Assembly (NCBI GenBank): GCA_023313575.1
Contig: JAJTTP010000002.1
Coordinates: 3,224,001 to 3,288,000, forward strand
Length of the DNA stretch: 64,000 nucleotides
DNA from: Eutypella sp. D-1
Taxonomy: Eukaryota; Ascomycota; Sordariomycetes; Xylariales; Diatrypaceae
Reading direction: 5' to 3'
The notes under the pieces are model-generated. The model was not told the origin of the DNA and did not search any database. It saw only the letters and a list, made by a program, of their open reading frames with translations. Of the stretch, positions 12,001-22,166 are shown one piece after another (within the stretch, counting starts at the first letter, position 1; each line of letters opens with the position of its first letter). A program made the translations under genes and the position numbers.

Positions 12001-13407
12001 GAAACTGCCGATGACGTCTTCCTCGGAGTCGCTGCGACTGATGCTGAGCATCTGGCCGCTGGGACTAGAGCTGTACGATGAAGGTACCTTACTGTGAGCT
12101 ACAATGGGCCGCGGTCTAGGCGGCATCGGCCTCTCTTCGAGGAACATGAGCACGTCGCCCCTGGCGGAGAATTTGAGGCTCGAGAGCGGCTGGCGATCAA
12201 TGACTTTAGGCGCAAACGCGATATCGCATTGCCTGAACAGACCATCCTGACCAGCGGTCCACAGCAGATCCTGATCGTGCCAAAGGAGAGCATTAGGACA
12301 AGTTCCGAACTGGTCAACCTCTTTATAGGGCATGGTAGGTCGGGCAAGGTCCCAGATATGCACACAATTTACACCGTGTCTCTTGTTATTGCCGCCATCA
12401 TCGTAGGAGACTGCGACCTGTGCAGCGCGTTTCCCTTGCGCGGTCGCAGACCATAGACCCGGTCGCCAGGAGATGGTAGAGACGGGCGCAGGGGCGTGTA
12501 TCGTCCATTTCGGCTTCTGGCGCTTTTCGGCCTTGCCGGACAGATCCCAAACATGACATTTATTGTCAAAGCCGCCGCTCATCAGGTGCTCGCCATCGGG
12601 GTGCCATGATATAGAGGAGGCGCCTTTCTGGGGGTCGTGAGCATTGATCTTCAGCAAGGGTGCGTTGTTCTTCTTGATATCCCACTTCATAACAAAACCG
12701 GACTCGGTGGCACAGGCAAATATGAAGCCGTCCTTGGGAGACCATTTCAGGTCACGGATCCCGTCAGCATTGCACCGGTAGGCCTGGAATGTACGGAATG
12801 TTAAGCCGTTTCGTCCCGTCACGGGAGCCCTAACGTCAAAACATCGCACTACGCCGTCCTGGCCTCCAGACAATAGCCAGGTGGCCTTGTAGGGGTTGAA
12901 GTCGAGCTTGTTGATCTGGCGCGTGTCCTCGCGAGTCTGTATGTACTCGAGCCCTGTTGTAGAAGATCCCAGATGGTTGATATCGTACATGAAAATCCTT
13001 CCACTACCACATGCAGTATATATGCGGGGGTCATTGACATGGTCGGGCGCCAACTTCACATCCTTTATAGATAACTGATCGGAGATTGAAGCATTTCCCT
13101 TGCTCGAGATTTGGTTGGTGATAAGAGCGCGCACGTCTATGCCCTCCTTGACATCCAGACCATCAAAATGGACAGTCTTCAGGATGTGGCGACCTCCCAG
13201 AACTGCGATCTGACCGTCGGCAGACTTATCGACACAGGCGATGGGGACGTCGGCTTGGTACTCGGCATCCTGGGAAGCGTTCGGTCGATAGGCAGTAGCG
13301 GCGGCAGTGGTAGGAAAGCCGGAGGCGGCGAGGTTACTGTCATTTGAGGAGGCGTCGGCGGCGGAGCGACCAAGAAGTCTCCTCATGATCTTCCCCTGGT
13401 TATACAT
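9043..13407 (-). CDS. RTC1: Rtc1/Sea2/WDR24-like WD40-RING protein of the SEA (GATOR2-like) complex
   Basis: Single exon, 1454 residues, stop TAG. The N-terminal 450 residues form a WD40 propeller (for example DLKWSPKDGFIFACATESGFVMKWDI split over two blades, and SISWHPDGEHLMSGGFDNKCHVWD). A long Ser/Pro-rich linker follows. A zinc-binding C-terminal part comes next: CARCHKPRG and CESCRAAVAPCAVCGHRD near 1056-1107, WWYCPGCSHGGHASCLEGWH near 1154-1173, and CCPLDGCGHAC near 1257. This order is that of Rtc1 (yeast Sea2, mammalian WDR24), which promotes TORC1 signalling at the vacuole or lysosome by countering SEACIT/GATOR1. The tail after the zinc region is simple-sequence: alternating Asp-Arg near 1370 and alternating Gly-Asn near 1412-1434. 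Start choice: MYNQGKIMRRLLGRS at 13407, with MRRLLG (13386) as the alternative. The leader upstream is strongly purine rich. Confidence 0.88.
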   Translation of the reverse strand: MYNQGKIMRRLLGRSAADASSNDSNLAASGFPTTAAATAYRPNASQDAEYQADVPIACVDKSADGQIAVLGGRHILKTVHFDGLDVKEGIDVRALITNQISSKGNASISDQLSIKDVKLAPDHVNDPRIYTACGSGRIFMYDINHLGSSTTGLEYIQTREDTRQINKLDFNPYKATWLLSGGQDGVVRCFDVRAPVTGRNGLTFRTFQAYRCNADGIRDLKWSPKDGFIFACATESGFVMKWDIKKNNAPLLKINAHDPQKGASSISWHPDGEHLMSGGFDNKCHVWDLSGKAEKRQKPKWTIHAPAPVSTISWRPGLWSATAQGKRAAQVAVSYDDGGNNKRHGVNCVHIWDLARPTMPYKEVDQFGTCPNALLWHDQDLLWTAGQDGLFRQCDIAFAPKVIDRQPLSSLKFSARGDVLMFLEERPMPPRPRPIVAHSKVPSSYSSSPSGQMLSISRSDSEEDVIGSFLGPKRRPSKKRQAGSRSGQALSTTPPSGTNMEDHVISLEQAIKLTGPFRPQQVMAIGHVPAAPMVHIYHHFSSHYLEILQRELPHSGEKNLSDRVAYIMEQYARAAEDVTQFRLAQTWRILSYTTNLLLKGRSQFHLEKRLTRGSKKSPTTKDRPNLRSTPEKRVVSPYIPVTSSETSKKTSSLSSMDGRQTHGRSLLAEEIDSDSNVPTPLARPVKENGAHGINIPTHTLTPVQEIGSFSLPPSVHADKAPSPRKRLDSNPISVVSQDSHLSSTEGYDFFDVEAAEALTRAIDVPQKRQLRSTEFAEANTAGRRKSVGRHDSGDSFTQIFSLSDSSRQASYLTSSSDTSGRQMTRRHQLSRNNSDAIEEEEYESRIRGHQLGESPEQTRFPLTLERKNSDSLRDDYMISQATTDTFDSESSRAYNDRSPLRLEQAPPPFPDINTQEVAVSQRPEEHTSPTITETDYLPWPDDPQYPYPLLGDTKSKPITPPIDPYDVVSKALAFETRHSALNASAIILLLKPLVPDGIIDDHQASAVLRQHHSRLMGMGLFIEAALLRKLCVRGWPGDAMDYWGENYSTVFGPAQERQRVSVAFACARCHKPRGDIDRAAAASGDGPGVWRCESCRAAVAPCAVCGHRDLSPSLLGSAPLSTIAEGLATANANAKANASTLDSADAGDDLILATWWYCPGCSHGGHASCLEGWHAPVSTTSASTSTSTTPPTSYPKSRPHPGHHPSQFPAQQHHHTAYQDYTNPASAAASRPPSPPDPAFPQLLPDIDLTPYPDTYSGGCCPLDGCGHACLPGRWRDETAAARTEELGRAVRDQTRGSGVGVGVGVGKSPAPGSGGVAAAAARERRVSAAAAIDAFDVPQSRAVEHVRELSLSGLNIGGDGFGHVVDRDRDRDRDRDREPQRPNTTTGAGLFSGFLGTSPGRVAEMSVGGGGGSGGSANGNGNGNGNGNGNGNGKASVEKERRKSVKFAGATMN
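9105..9170 (+). repeat. In-frame hexanucleotide microsatellite (CCCATT-like)
   Basis: Repeats of CCCATT/CCATTG-type units on the plus strand encode the alternating Gly-Asn run near the C-terminus of the Rtc1-like protein. A second run of CCCTAT units at about 9268-9305 encodes Asp-Arg repeats. Both keep the reading frame, so length change would alter only the disordered tail. Confidence 0.8.
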
Positions 13408-14452
13408 ATTGGCTTCTCTTTCTCTCTTTCTCTTTCTCTCTCTGTCTTCCTCTCTCTTCTTTCCTTTTTCTCTTTTCTTCTTCTCTATTCAAGTCACAAG
13501 TCACGATTCGCAAGTCACGGACGGCGCGCTTGGGCCGGACTAGGTGATGAGACCCCCGACGCTGTCATGATTAGGTCGGCACTTGATCTCGTCTTCGTCT
13601 CCGTCTTCTAATAATTCGTCTTTTTTTTTTCGGTTTTCTCAAGCCGCGCCACTTATGCGACGCGGAGCTTGTTAGGATTCTCTGGGTTTTAGTGGGCGCA
13701 TTTGCGACGCGACAGATACCGAGGTATGGAAGTGGCAGCAGGTTCGAATAAGGGGACAAATACCTGGGCAGGTATTTAGAGTTGATGGTGATTAATTGAT
13801 AATTGTTGATAATTATTCCAGTCGACAAGACTGCTTGGTACCTAGGTACTATGTAAGTGTCTTGGTAGCTCTAATAAATGCCCCGAAGCCTCTGATATGT
13901 AAAGTAACCCCAGTGACCTAGTAAAGTGCCCAGGTGAGTAGCTGAATCGCAAGGTTGCGCCTGCTAGCCTGTTAGCCCCCACCTGCCAGCGCCTCCTCCA
14001 GGCTAGGCTACTACATACACGTTCAAGATTGCTGATCAATTAAAGATACATCTGTGGGGTAGTCGATAATAATACTGTGCCAAGTCTGTGCGACTAGCCA
14101 TCGGCACGGTACATAAAGAAGTGAAGTACCGAAGTATAGTTGTACCTATTCCATCTTCGAGACCGGGATCATTTTTATCGATGTCCACATATTTCCCGGA
14201 TCTACGACTCAGACTGATGAAAGACGAGAATAGCTTCTGTGTACAATTATGATAAGGTCTAATATCATTTATCACATGAACTGCATGTTATGTCGGGTAA
14301 CAAGTGACAGGCAGCGCCTCGATAGCAGGGCTTGCAACCAGGCAGCTGTGTACAGCACAGCGGATCACAGACAAGCATGTCGTTCTACTCGTTAAATTCA
14401 TCGCGGCTAGTCTTCTCGTAAAGCTTCATACCATGCTTCCCATCCGGCAGCT
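13408..14452. other. Intergenic region with a long pyrimidine tract
   Basis: From about 13413 to 13495 the plus strand is almost pure C/T, which makes the Rtc1-like mRNA leader or core promoter a GA tract. Farther right is the palindrome TACCTAGGTA at 13839-13848. No gene is called. The right end is the 3' flank of the dioxygenase gene. Confidence 0.5.
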
Positions 14453-15709
14453 CTATGCGTCAAGGATGGGCTCATCGTACGCCAGACCCAGGTCCTCCCG
14501 GCGCGATTTGCTCTCGGGGTCAAAGTAAGGCCTCTCGCCGACGCCGACGGCGCGGTTCCCGAACCGGTCGCCCTGACCCTCGTAATCGTGCGTCGCGGTG
14601 TGGAAGGTGCTGCGGTTGTCCCAGATGGCGATGTCGTTGGGGTTGCGCCACTGGAACCGCACCGTGAGGTCGTGGTTCTTGTACACGAGGTCCACGAACC
14701 AGTCTAGCAGCGACCGGCTCTCGTCCTGCGTCAGCCCGTTGATGTTGCGCACGTGGCCCCCCACCGGGAACACGCTCTTCCACCCCGTCACCGGGTTCGT
14801 CCGCACTACCGGGTGCTCCGCCCGCAGCGTGCTGCCCACGTTCAGCGGCGACCCCCGCGGCTTCTCGTACAGCCCGAACCCCCCCTCCTCCGCGATCTCG
14901 TTGAACCGCGGCGTCGCGAACGTCGCCGTTAGCGACTCCAGGAACTTCTGGTATGGTGCGCTGATGCGGTCGTAGATTTCGTACCCCGACGCCCAAAGCG
15001 TGTCTGCTCGTGATGATCTGTTAGCCCACTCCCACTCATGCTAGCAAAACGCTAGTTGAAAGAAAGGCCTTCAAGGAGCCCCTGTTCAGAACTTACCACC
15101 ACCCGTCTTCGGAAGTTGGACGAGGCGAAGCGAGGAGTAATCCGCCGGCGCCGGCTCAAAGGCAATATCGCTGTGCCACGCCGCGCCCGCCTGCCTCTTC
15201 CTAGCGTACTCATTACCCCGCGGCGAGTAGAGCTGCTTGACCATTTTGGAGCTAATGGTGCTGATCTCCGGGTCGGTGCCCCCGAGCTCCCGCTCGCTGT
15301 TCAGCACCGGGTGGATGTGCAGGCCCGACGACGCCGGCCTGCCCGAGAGCTCCCCGAGCCGCAGGATGAGCTTCTTCTGCAGTTCGTTTGTGAGGTTGTC
15401 CTGCGCCCTGAAGAAGACCACGCCCCTCTGGGATACTGTTTTACGCTCCTTGTTAGTGCGGCCATTCCTTCTATTCCTCGCCAGGAGAGGAGCCCGCTGC
15501 TTACTGGTGATGGCCAGATCACGGATCAGTGCGTCCGAGTTGGGGCTCTCGAGCCATTCTACTAGGTTGGCGGTTGGGAATTCGCGTCCGATGACGGGGG
15601 TGGTGTCGAAGTGCTCATATTGGTCGAGTGCACCAGAGAGCTGGAGGGGCTTCTGCTTCTTGGTCTTCGAAGTGATCGGCACTTCAGTCTCGATAGCGGA
15701 CGGAGCCAT
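14453..15709 (-). CDS. TauD/TfdA-type 2-oxoglutarate- and Fe(II)-dependent dioxygenase
   Basis: Three exons, 15709-15505, 15435-15097 and 15003-14453 (1095 nt, 364 residues). Introns have GTAAGC and GTAAGT donors. The start is MAPSAIETEVP; an open frame runs 25 codons farther upstream but lacks family support. Conserved features are VSQRGVVFF-type sequence near 105-120 (here ISQRGVVFFRAQ), the iron ligands H156 and D158 in AAWHSDIAFEP, and H316 in DNRSTFHTATHDY, followed by an Arg in GNRAVGVGERP for 2-oxoglutarate. This is the fungal taurine/alkylsulfonate dioxygenase-like group, which releases sulfite from sulfonates for sulfur supply. The true substrate is not readable, and TfdA-family members also act on other acids. 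The first intron is 69 nt, stop-free and a multiple of three. No sulfur-assimilation neighbour is visible. Confidence 0.87.
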
Positions 15710-17017
15710 GGTGAGTGAGTTTTGGCGATGGTGGGGGGTAGTATTATACGGCTCGGAGGCAACGATACTGGGCCAATATGTCAAGTACGAACTTGAGTTT
15801 CTCTAGATAAGTTATATGCTGTTGGCAGATACCTAAGACGTCTCGTGTGGAAGTGATGTGGTGGATGAATTAATTCTAGTCAAAATTACAGACTGCCGTC
15901 CGCTCATCGGAGCGGCCAGCTTCTTTATACCCATTCCCACCTCCGTCCAACTGTGTGCGATTGCGCATTATCACGGCGTCAGTAGTACAAATTGCGAAAT
16001 CGACACAAACACAAACGTCTCAAAACTTCCATATGCGTTTGTGTTCCATACCATATTCTTAGCGTATTTTCCCCCCGGGGGGGGTCCAAGGTACGAACGA
16101 ATCAACTACCGGGCGCCCACAGTCTTAGCCTGCGCCGCGGTTCGGATGGCGAAATGAACCTTGCGATGTCGTCATCCGCCCGCTCCGCGAATGGGGACGA
16201 CTCGTTCGCGGATGGTGAAAGACCAGCCGTTGATATCGCGATGAGACAGCAATCAACGCCCGACGTAATTTTGTGCTGGTTTGTCGCCTCCGATTATCGG
16301 TCGGATGTCGATGCGGGTGCGTCTTGCCAGCGTCTCCCCGTGTTTGGACCCTTCAGCATCAGCATCGTGGAGTCACTCGACAGGACAAACTTCAAGGGAC
16401 TTCCCGCAATTCCGTCCAACCACATATTTCGACATCATGACCAATTCATTATTGCATCCGTGTAACCAGCATGATGTAACATGACAATATAAATATAGTA
16501 AGTGGCGAATGCCAGCTTTACCATATCTCGGCGGCCCATCCCGGCTTTATCGCGCCCCATCATGCGATGACTACCCACACACGAGGTGAGTTACACAAGT
16601 CGACATACTAAGAGCAAATCGTGAAGTCGACTATATAATACCATCCTGACGCCCAAACACCCTCTCTTTTTCTCCTCTTGAACCTCGGGAAGCATCAACC
16701 ACCCCCAGATTCAAACACCCCACAGACCCTAATTAGTGTGGGGTACAGTATCCGCTTCATCTCTTATGATTCCGGAGACGATGCAGATGCAAGCGGAGCT
16801 TCACGCTAGCCAATACATGTCTACCTTCCACCATCATCAGTCTTGTCCTTCATCACTGCAGCAGCAGAAGAAGAAATTGTTGGCGGCGTTGTCACGCCTT
16901 GTGAAAAGACATTTAAACCGGATGGTAATCGTCACAGATGTTATTAACAGCTCTACATTTCAATAACAGCCAAATCTTTGGCTGTTCTACGGATAGCTCC
17001 TACCCTAAAGTCCTTCT
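15710..17017. other. Intergenic region
   Basis: It holds the promoter of the dioxygenase gene and the 3' flank of the secreted-protein gene. There is a perfect C6G8 block at 16071-16084. Short frames such as 15858-16157 and 15992-16465 (plus) have no domain and no typical fungal gene structure. I see nothing else. Confidence 0.45.
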
Positions 17018-17641
17018 TTACGGCAAAATCTGTCCTCTTCCTGTTCCTGCTCTTGACCTCCCTCCTAATTCTTCCGCGGCACTTCCTTCTGCTCCTCCTG
17101 TCCCGGGGACTTCTTCACCCCCTCTATTCCCTCCGCCACCATTGCCTGCTCCTTGTCCGGTACTACTTCCTCTTTGCCCTCCGCTCCCACCTTGTGCACC
17201 ATTTCCTTGTGCGCGATGCTCGGGACAGCTGACCACATAAGACCCGAACCCTTGCAGCTGCTGACGAGTGAGGCACAAGACCCCTTTGACCTGATCCTTT
17301 CCCGTATAGGTCGTAGCCGTAGCCTGGACCTGAGTACCGAGGTTCTTATCTCCCTGCAACTGAATGCTGCAGTCTTTCATATTGCTAATTTGAAGGCTAT
17401 GTCGGGGATTAAGCGGGTACACGTCCCTCATGCCGTGACCGTCGGCTATGGCATGTTCTCCCTTCTGCTTCATCGGCTTATCGCATCCTTTGGAGTCGAA
17501 GGTCGTAATCAGCATGGCGTTTTTGTTATTAAAAGCCGGAACGCTATTGGATAACGCATCATTTTCGAACGTCGTCGCTCTACCGGGGAACGCATGTGCG
17601 GCCGATATCAATAGCATTGAAGTTACTATATACCGCTTCAT
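17018..17641 (-). CDS. Predicted secreted protein with four Cys and a Gly-rich tail
   Basis: Single exon, 207 residues. Residues 1-17 (MKRYIVTSMLLISAAHA) are a convincing signal peptide. The mature body to about residue 146 has exactly four cysteines (GCD, DCS, LCL, SCPE), enough for two disulfides. The last 60 residues are Gly/Ser/Gln rich without charge clusters (GNGAQGGSGGQRGSS and similar). I do not recognise the family. Size, signal peptide and Cys pattern fit a small secreted fungal protein (wall-associated or host-facing), but no function is implied. It sits at the edge of an AT-richer gene desert, a common position for such genes. Confidence 0.7.
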   Translation of the reverse strand: MKRYIVTSMLLISAAHAFPGRATTFENDALSNSVPAFNNKNAMLITTFDSKGCDKPMKQKGEHAIADGHGMRDVYPLNPRHSLQISNMKDCSIQLQGDKNLGTQVQATATTYTGKDQVKGVLCLTRQQLQGFGSYVVSCPEHRAQGNGAQGGSGGQRGSSTGQGAGNGGGGNRGGEEVPGTGGAEGSAAEELGGRSRAGTGRGQILP

Positions 17642-20600
17642 GTTGAAGATGAATAATGCACTTGAGGGGGTGTAACGCAGTAGAAGAACGCCGTACCCAA
17701 GGGCACAGATTTAGCTATTGGAGAAGAGTGTATGGAAAACGAATTGTTTCCGGCAAGTGAAGTCAGATGGCAATGATGCTTTCAGTGTTATCCTGTAATC
17801 TAAGGGACGGGCTTCTCCTTTTCAAGGAGCACACAGACGAGATACCTCACAAACTCTACATCAATTAGATTTGAGCCGTTTACATGGCATACTTATACTA
17901 TGTTCTCAACATGTACGGCATATTGCCCCTTTTGCCCCTACTCATAACAGTCACGTAACTCCTCTTTAATTATGTTTGCCGATTCTAATTTAAGGCAAGA
18001 TCTATCCGCTATTTGCTGAATACCAGGCCCCCATTTGTAGTATTATTATTGTCGCCGATTTCCTTATAATTGAATTCCCGTGGCAAACACATCGGCTACT
18101 TATTACAACATATACGGCTTCTGTCGCTTTAAGCAGAGCGGCCCCCTTTTCAGCCGGCAACTATTTACCATGTTAATCTTAGCACCTTATTCGGTGTATT
18201 CGTTTCATTATAAGAACCCCTCGTAGAATTACAGTGCATCTCCTTCGTTAGCAGATTATAGGTGAGCTTACCACCTGTCGTACCGGGGGAGTTAAGTATA
18301 ACTAATATTCTCCCAGGAGAGATAAAGGACAAGCGGTGCCGGCGATACGCTATTGGGCTACGAAGGAGCTCAGTGTCGTTTCACATATCTTCGTCTAGCA
18401 TATCACCCCCAATTTCGATGTACAGAAGAGCGCGGAGGCGAATTCCACTTCCTTTACAATCATTAAAAGTCAATATAACGTTCTTTGAAGACAGTCTCCA
18501 GTATGATGGGTGTCTTGCTTTGCAAAATTGGAAACGAAACAGCATTGTGCTCAAACATACTAACTGTTGCCGTCAAGTAATGGAAATCAATCGTAGAAAG
18601 GCCAACACCAAATAAAGGTCGCATAGACTTGAAAATCTCCTAACCCTGGATTAGCCCTGAGAATAGGGGCAAGCTAATGACAGCTTTAATCCAAAATAAT
18701 TTGCATGATCACCTCAATTTCTCGAATTAGGCATATATATTCAGCATATCTTGGGCGTCTTAAGACTGTACGATAAACAGACAATGTAGATATCGAAGCG
18801 AACGTAAAAGTATGTTGTTCCGGCACCCCCTCCCCCTAGAATACTGTTGTAACTATATATCAAGGTGCCTGCCAAGAAATTGAAACATCCCTATGTTAGA
18901 TCCCAGTCTGCCAGATACTTTCAAAGTTAGAAACGGCATAAAATGCGAGTATGTAACCATATTTAGGGGTGAGTCGACTATGGAAATAAGAAGGGATCCT
19001 GTCAAACCTTGAGTAGCATTTTCGGCGATTAATACTAACATTGCAGAGTCTGTTTCGATACCTTATGCATCGTCCATATTTCAATGACATATTTTGCAGA
19101 AAGACATCTTAAGCGTCCGAACAGTCTCGCTTCTGCAGATTCTGGGGTCTTCACCCCACGATAACGCAAAGCCTTCACTACGTGAAGTAAATAGGTGGTG
19201 CGTGCTTGAAGGACAAGAGTAGTCGGGAATCATTAAATGCAAATTATTTGAGACTATTTACCTTGTGATTAGTGTTTAAAATCCAGTAACAGACTTCATT
19301 CAGGGTTGTCCGACATCAGCGTGTATTAAGACCATGGTAAGATAGGGGTAGCAAGCGCGTAGCTTGTGACTATAATTATGGACTAATTTAACTATATATA
19401 TTCTTATTTAACAAGGACATCCTAAGAATGATAGCACATTTGACGGGCTGCACTTAATATGCAAAATGCAGAAACGGGTTTCCTTCTACGCCAGCGATAT
19501 CTTTATATGTTGCCCATAGTTCAATACAGTATTATAAGTTGGATACTTCTCTGGTGTCCTACGGGCTGCCAAGACGAAACAGAAGGAACAAGGAACAGTA
19601 TGTGCGTGGAGAGGCCTCCACAGACAAGATGGGGTAAACTCGGTGTCTTTGGTGTAGCGCCTAAGGCTTTTTATAATTAACGTCCAGCAGCGCAGCTCTG
19701 CGAGCTGCTGTTGCCACCCGTGCCTCCACTGCTTTATTGTCTAAGAAAGACACTGTTGGCGCCGTCGCCACGAGACCGGAAGTGTTCCCGAGCTCACGTA
19801 ACAACATGACAATAGGTCCCTGAAAGGTAGCGAGTCCTGCTTCAGCCCATATTTTACGTAATACGATTAATAGATAGGATTCTATAGAGGTCATATACCG
19901 ACTGTTCCATTTTTTATGATTTAAGTTGTAATAACTTAGAATACTATTAGTACAATTATTAATGATATCACCTCCTAGAATCCAAAGAAGCCCGCCTATG
20001 TTATCGCGCTGCAAATTGACATAGTCACATACAATGACAGAATCGGCCCCCCAGAGATATTATTACGACGTCATTCATGGGAAAATATCTACTGCATGGT
20101 TGGTGCAAGAAAAAGGGATCATATGGCGAGATGATACTCCGCTATAACGCTCAGAATGCTCTAGCCGAGGTGGATTTAAAGCCGGATAACAGGGGATGCC
20201 CCGCAACCCCGCATAGACGTTGCAGTGCTAAATGGGCCCCTCGAAGTGTTCGCGATTCTATTTTGGGTTCTTTGAGTTGGGTTTGCACCGGCAGAGTGGC
20301 TTGGAATCCGGGCGGGGAGGTGCCGGGGATACCCGCTACTCCTAGTTGCCTCGCAGCGTAGTCACGGAGCGGTTTGAACTCGATTCAACGAGTGTCTATC
20401 AATATACGGTTTTATCTCTATGCAAAATTCGCCTTGCATAGAAGTATATAAGAAACGCAATAAAAGACATAGTTGAAAGAACTAGTTGGTATTATTTCTT
20501 TAAGGATGGTCGGATGGAAAGCCGATTTTGAAACCTACGGGAGGGAAGCCGATCTCAAAGTATACCGAGCGGTTACTCCCCACCATAATTGTCCATAATT

Positions 20601-20886
20601 GTCCGACAGCGGAGGGAAAGGGGGACCCACATAGACGAACGATAAACATCTACGGGCCATTCTTCGGCTCGGTTTCTCTTAAGCCGACCGGTAGATAACC
20701 ATGCCATGCTTCCCCATGATATAAACTTCCAATACGTCCCCGGATCAGATTTCACCAATATATAGAGTTAATACCCCGGTCGTTACTGCGTGGCTTTTGC
20801 GATACTCCGAACACCTCGAGTCTATCGATTTAATCGCATATTGTGCTACATAAACGTATCCCTCGTCACACATAGGAAATACCAAG
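17642..20886. other. AT-richer gene desert
   Basis: About 3.2 kb with many stop codons in all frames, runs of A/T and no recognisable coding similarity. The largest frames (18262-18615 plus, 19661-20014 minus, 20077-20361 plus) show no domain. Composition contrasts sharply with the GC-rich aldolase gene that follows. It could be old repeat DNA mutated by repeat-induced point mutation. The promoter of the aldolase gene must lie in the last few hundred bases. Confidence 0.5.
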
Positions 20887-21834
20887 ATGCCTCTCCCTAA
20901 GGTTCCCCCGAGCGGTGTGTGGGCCCCCTCAGTCACGCTCTTTGACCCCAAGACCGACGAATTGGTGCTCGACGCGCAGGGGAAGTACTATGCATATCTG
21001 TCAAAGACGGGACTCGCAGGTCTGGTGGTGCTTGGAACAAACGCGGAGACGTTCCTGTTGACAAGGGAGGAGCGCAAGACGCTTCTTGAGACGGCGCGGA
21101 AAGCGGTCGGCCCGGACTTCCCCATCATGGCGGGGTGCGGAGGCCACTCGACAAAGCAGGTGCTCGAATTTCTCAACGACGCCGCGGCCGCGGGCGCCAA
21201 CTACGCGCTGGTGTTGCCACCGGGGTATTTCGGCAAGGCGACGACGCCGGCCGTCGTCGAGAATTTCTTCGACGAGGTCGCGACCAAAACCCCCATCCCC
21301 ATCGTCCTCTACAACTTCCCCATCGTCTGCAACGGCGTGGATCTCGAATCGGCCACCATCGCCGCGCTGGCGCGCCGCCACGAGAGTATCGTCGGCGTCA
21401 AGCTGACCTGCGGGTCCGTGGCTAAGATCACGCGCCTCGCGGCCGAGCTGCCGCCCGAGCGCTTCGCCACCTACGGCGGGCAGTCAGATTTCCTGATCGG
21501 TGGACTGAGCGTTGGGTCCGCGGGGTGCATCGCCGCGTTCGGCAACGTATTCCCCCGCACGCTGTCGCGCATCTATAACCTCTGGAAGGAGGGCAAGCAC
21601 GACGAGGCCCTGGCGCTGCACCGCAAGGCCGCCCTCGCCGAGCAGCCCTGCAAGGCGGGCATCGCGGCCGTCAAGTACGCCGCGGCTACCTATACCGCGC
21701 CCGGCGCCGGCATCGAGAATGCCCTCGAGTTGTTCAAGCCCAGGCGCCCGTACACCGAGGCGACTGCCGCCCAAAAGCAGGCTGTGGACGCGCAAACGGC
21801 GGAGTTGGCGCAATTTGAGGTTACCTTGAGGTAG
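20887..21834 (+). CDS. DapA-family aldolase (dihydrodipicolinate synthase-like)
   Basis: Single exon, 315 residues, the usual length of this TIM-barrel family. The sequence opens MPLPKVPPSGVWAPSVTLFD. GLVVLGTNAE lies near 44-53, where the substrate-carboxylate loop sits. The catalytic pair is Y142 (VLYNFP) and Schiff-base K172 (GVKLTCG). Late GG-S-F motifs (YGGQSDFLIGGLSVGSAGCIAAFGN) complete the barrel. Fungi make lysine by the aminoadipate route, so a true DapA is unlikely. The better candidates are 2-keto-3-deoxy-L-galactonate aldolase (LGA1/GaaC type, galacturonate breakdown) and 4-hydroxy-2-oxoglutarate aldolase. I cannot separate these from motifs. None of the other galacturonate genes is nearby. 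Confidence 0.86.
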   Translation: MPLPKVPPSGVWAPSVTLFDPKTDELVLDAQGKYYAYLSKTGLAGLVVLGTNAETFLLTREERKTLLETARKAVGPDFPIMAGCGGHSTKQVLEFLNDAAAAGANYALVLPPGYFGKATTPAVVENFFDEVATKTPIPIVLYNFPIVCNGVDLESATIAALARRHESIVGVKLTCGSVAKITRLAAELPPERFATYGGQSDFLIGGLSVGSAGCIAAFGNVFPRTLSRIYNLWKEGKHDEALALHRKAALAEQPCKAGIAAVKYAAATYTAPGAGIENALELFKPRRPYTEATAAQKQAVDAQTAELAQFEVTLR

Positions 21835-22166
21835 ATAGGTCCCGATACAAGGCAAATATAGCATGCATATGATGTCATGATATCTATTTCGTCCGTACAT
21901 TTGCGTCTCCTATTGCCGCCTCGTCCTTAAGTCCCACAGGTAGTGACTGTCTTCTACGTCGCGTATCGAGAACTATCGCGACATTAGTGAACCACGGCGA
22001 TGCCTATGGACAGCGATATTCATGTGACAGGACATCACAAAAGCGTGTCAATTTCTACTCTAAGAATCTCGCCATCGGATACGCAGGAACTAATACCTCC
22101 GTGACCCATGTAGTGACTAGTCTCAATGGAAGCCCCACCCCTATGTTTGCTGAGGATATCTCCATT
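21835..22166. other. Short convergent intergenic spacer
   Basis: It holds the 3' flanks of the aldolase gene (plus) and the small Nudix gene (minus), which converge here. Nothing else is seen. Confidence 0.5.

Noticed and set aside
19661..20014. 117-codon minus frame in the AT-richer desert
   Set aside because: The C-terminal part looks somewhat protein-like, but there is no recognisable family and no extension by splicing; could be a decayed remnant.
13560..20400. Possible tRNA genes at GGTTCGA-like words
   Set aside because: The words I found (for example near 13740) lack an acceptor stem and anticodon arm in the right place. A dedicated tRNA scan would settle it.
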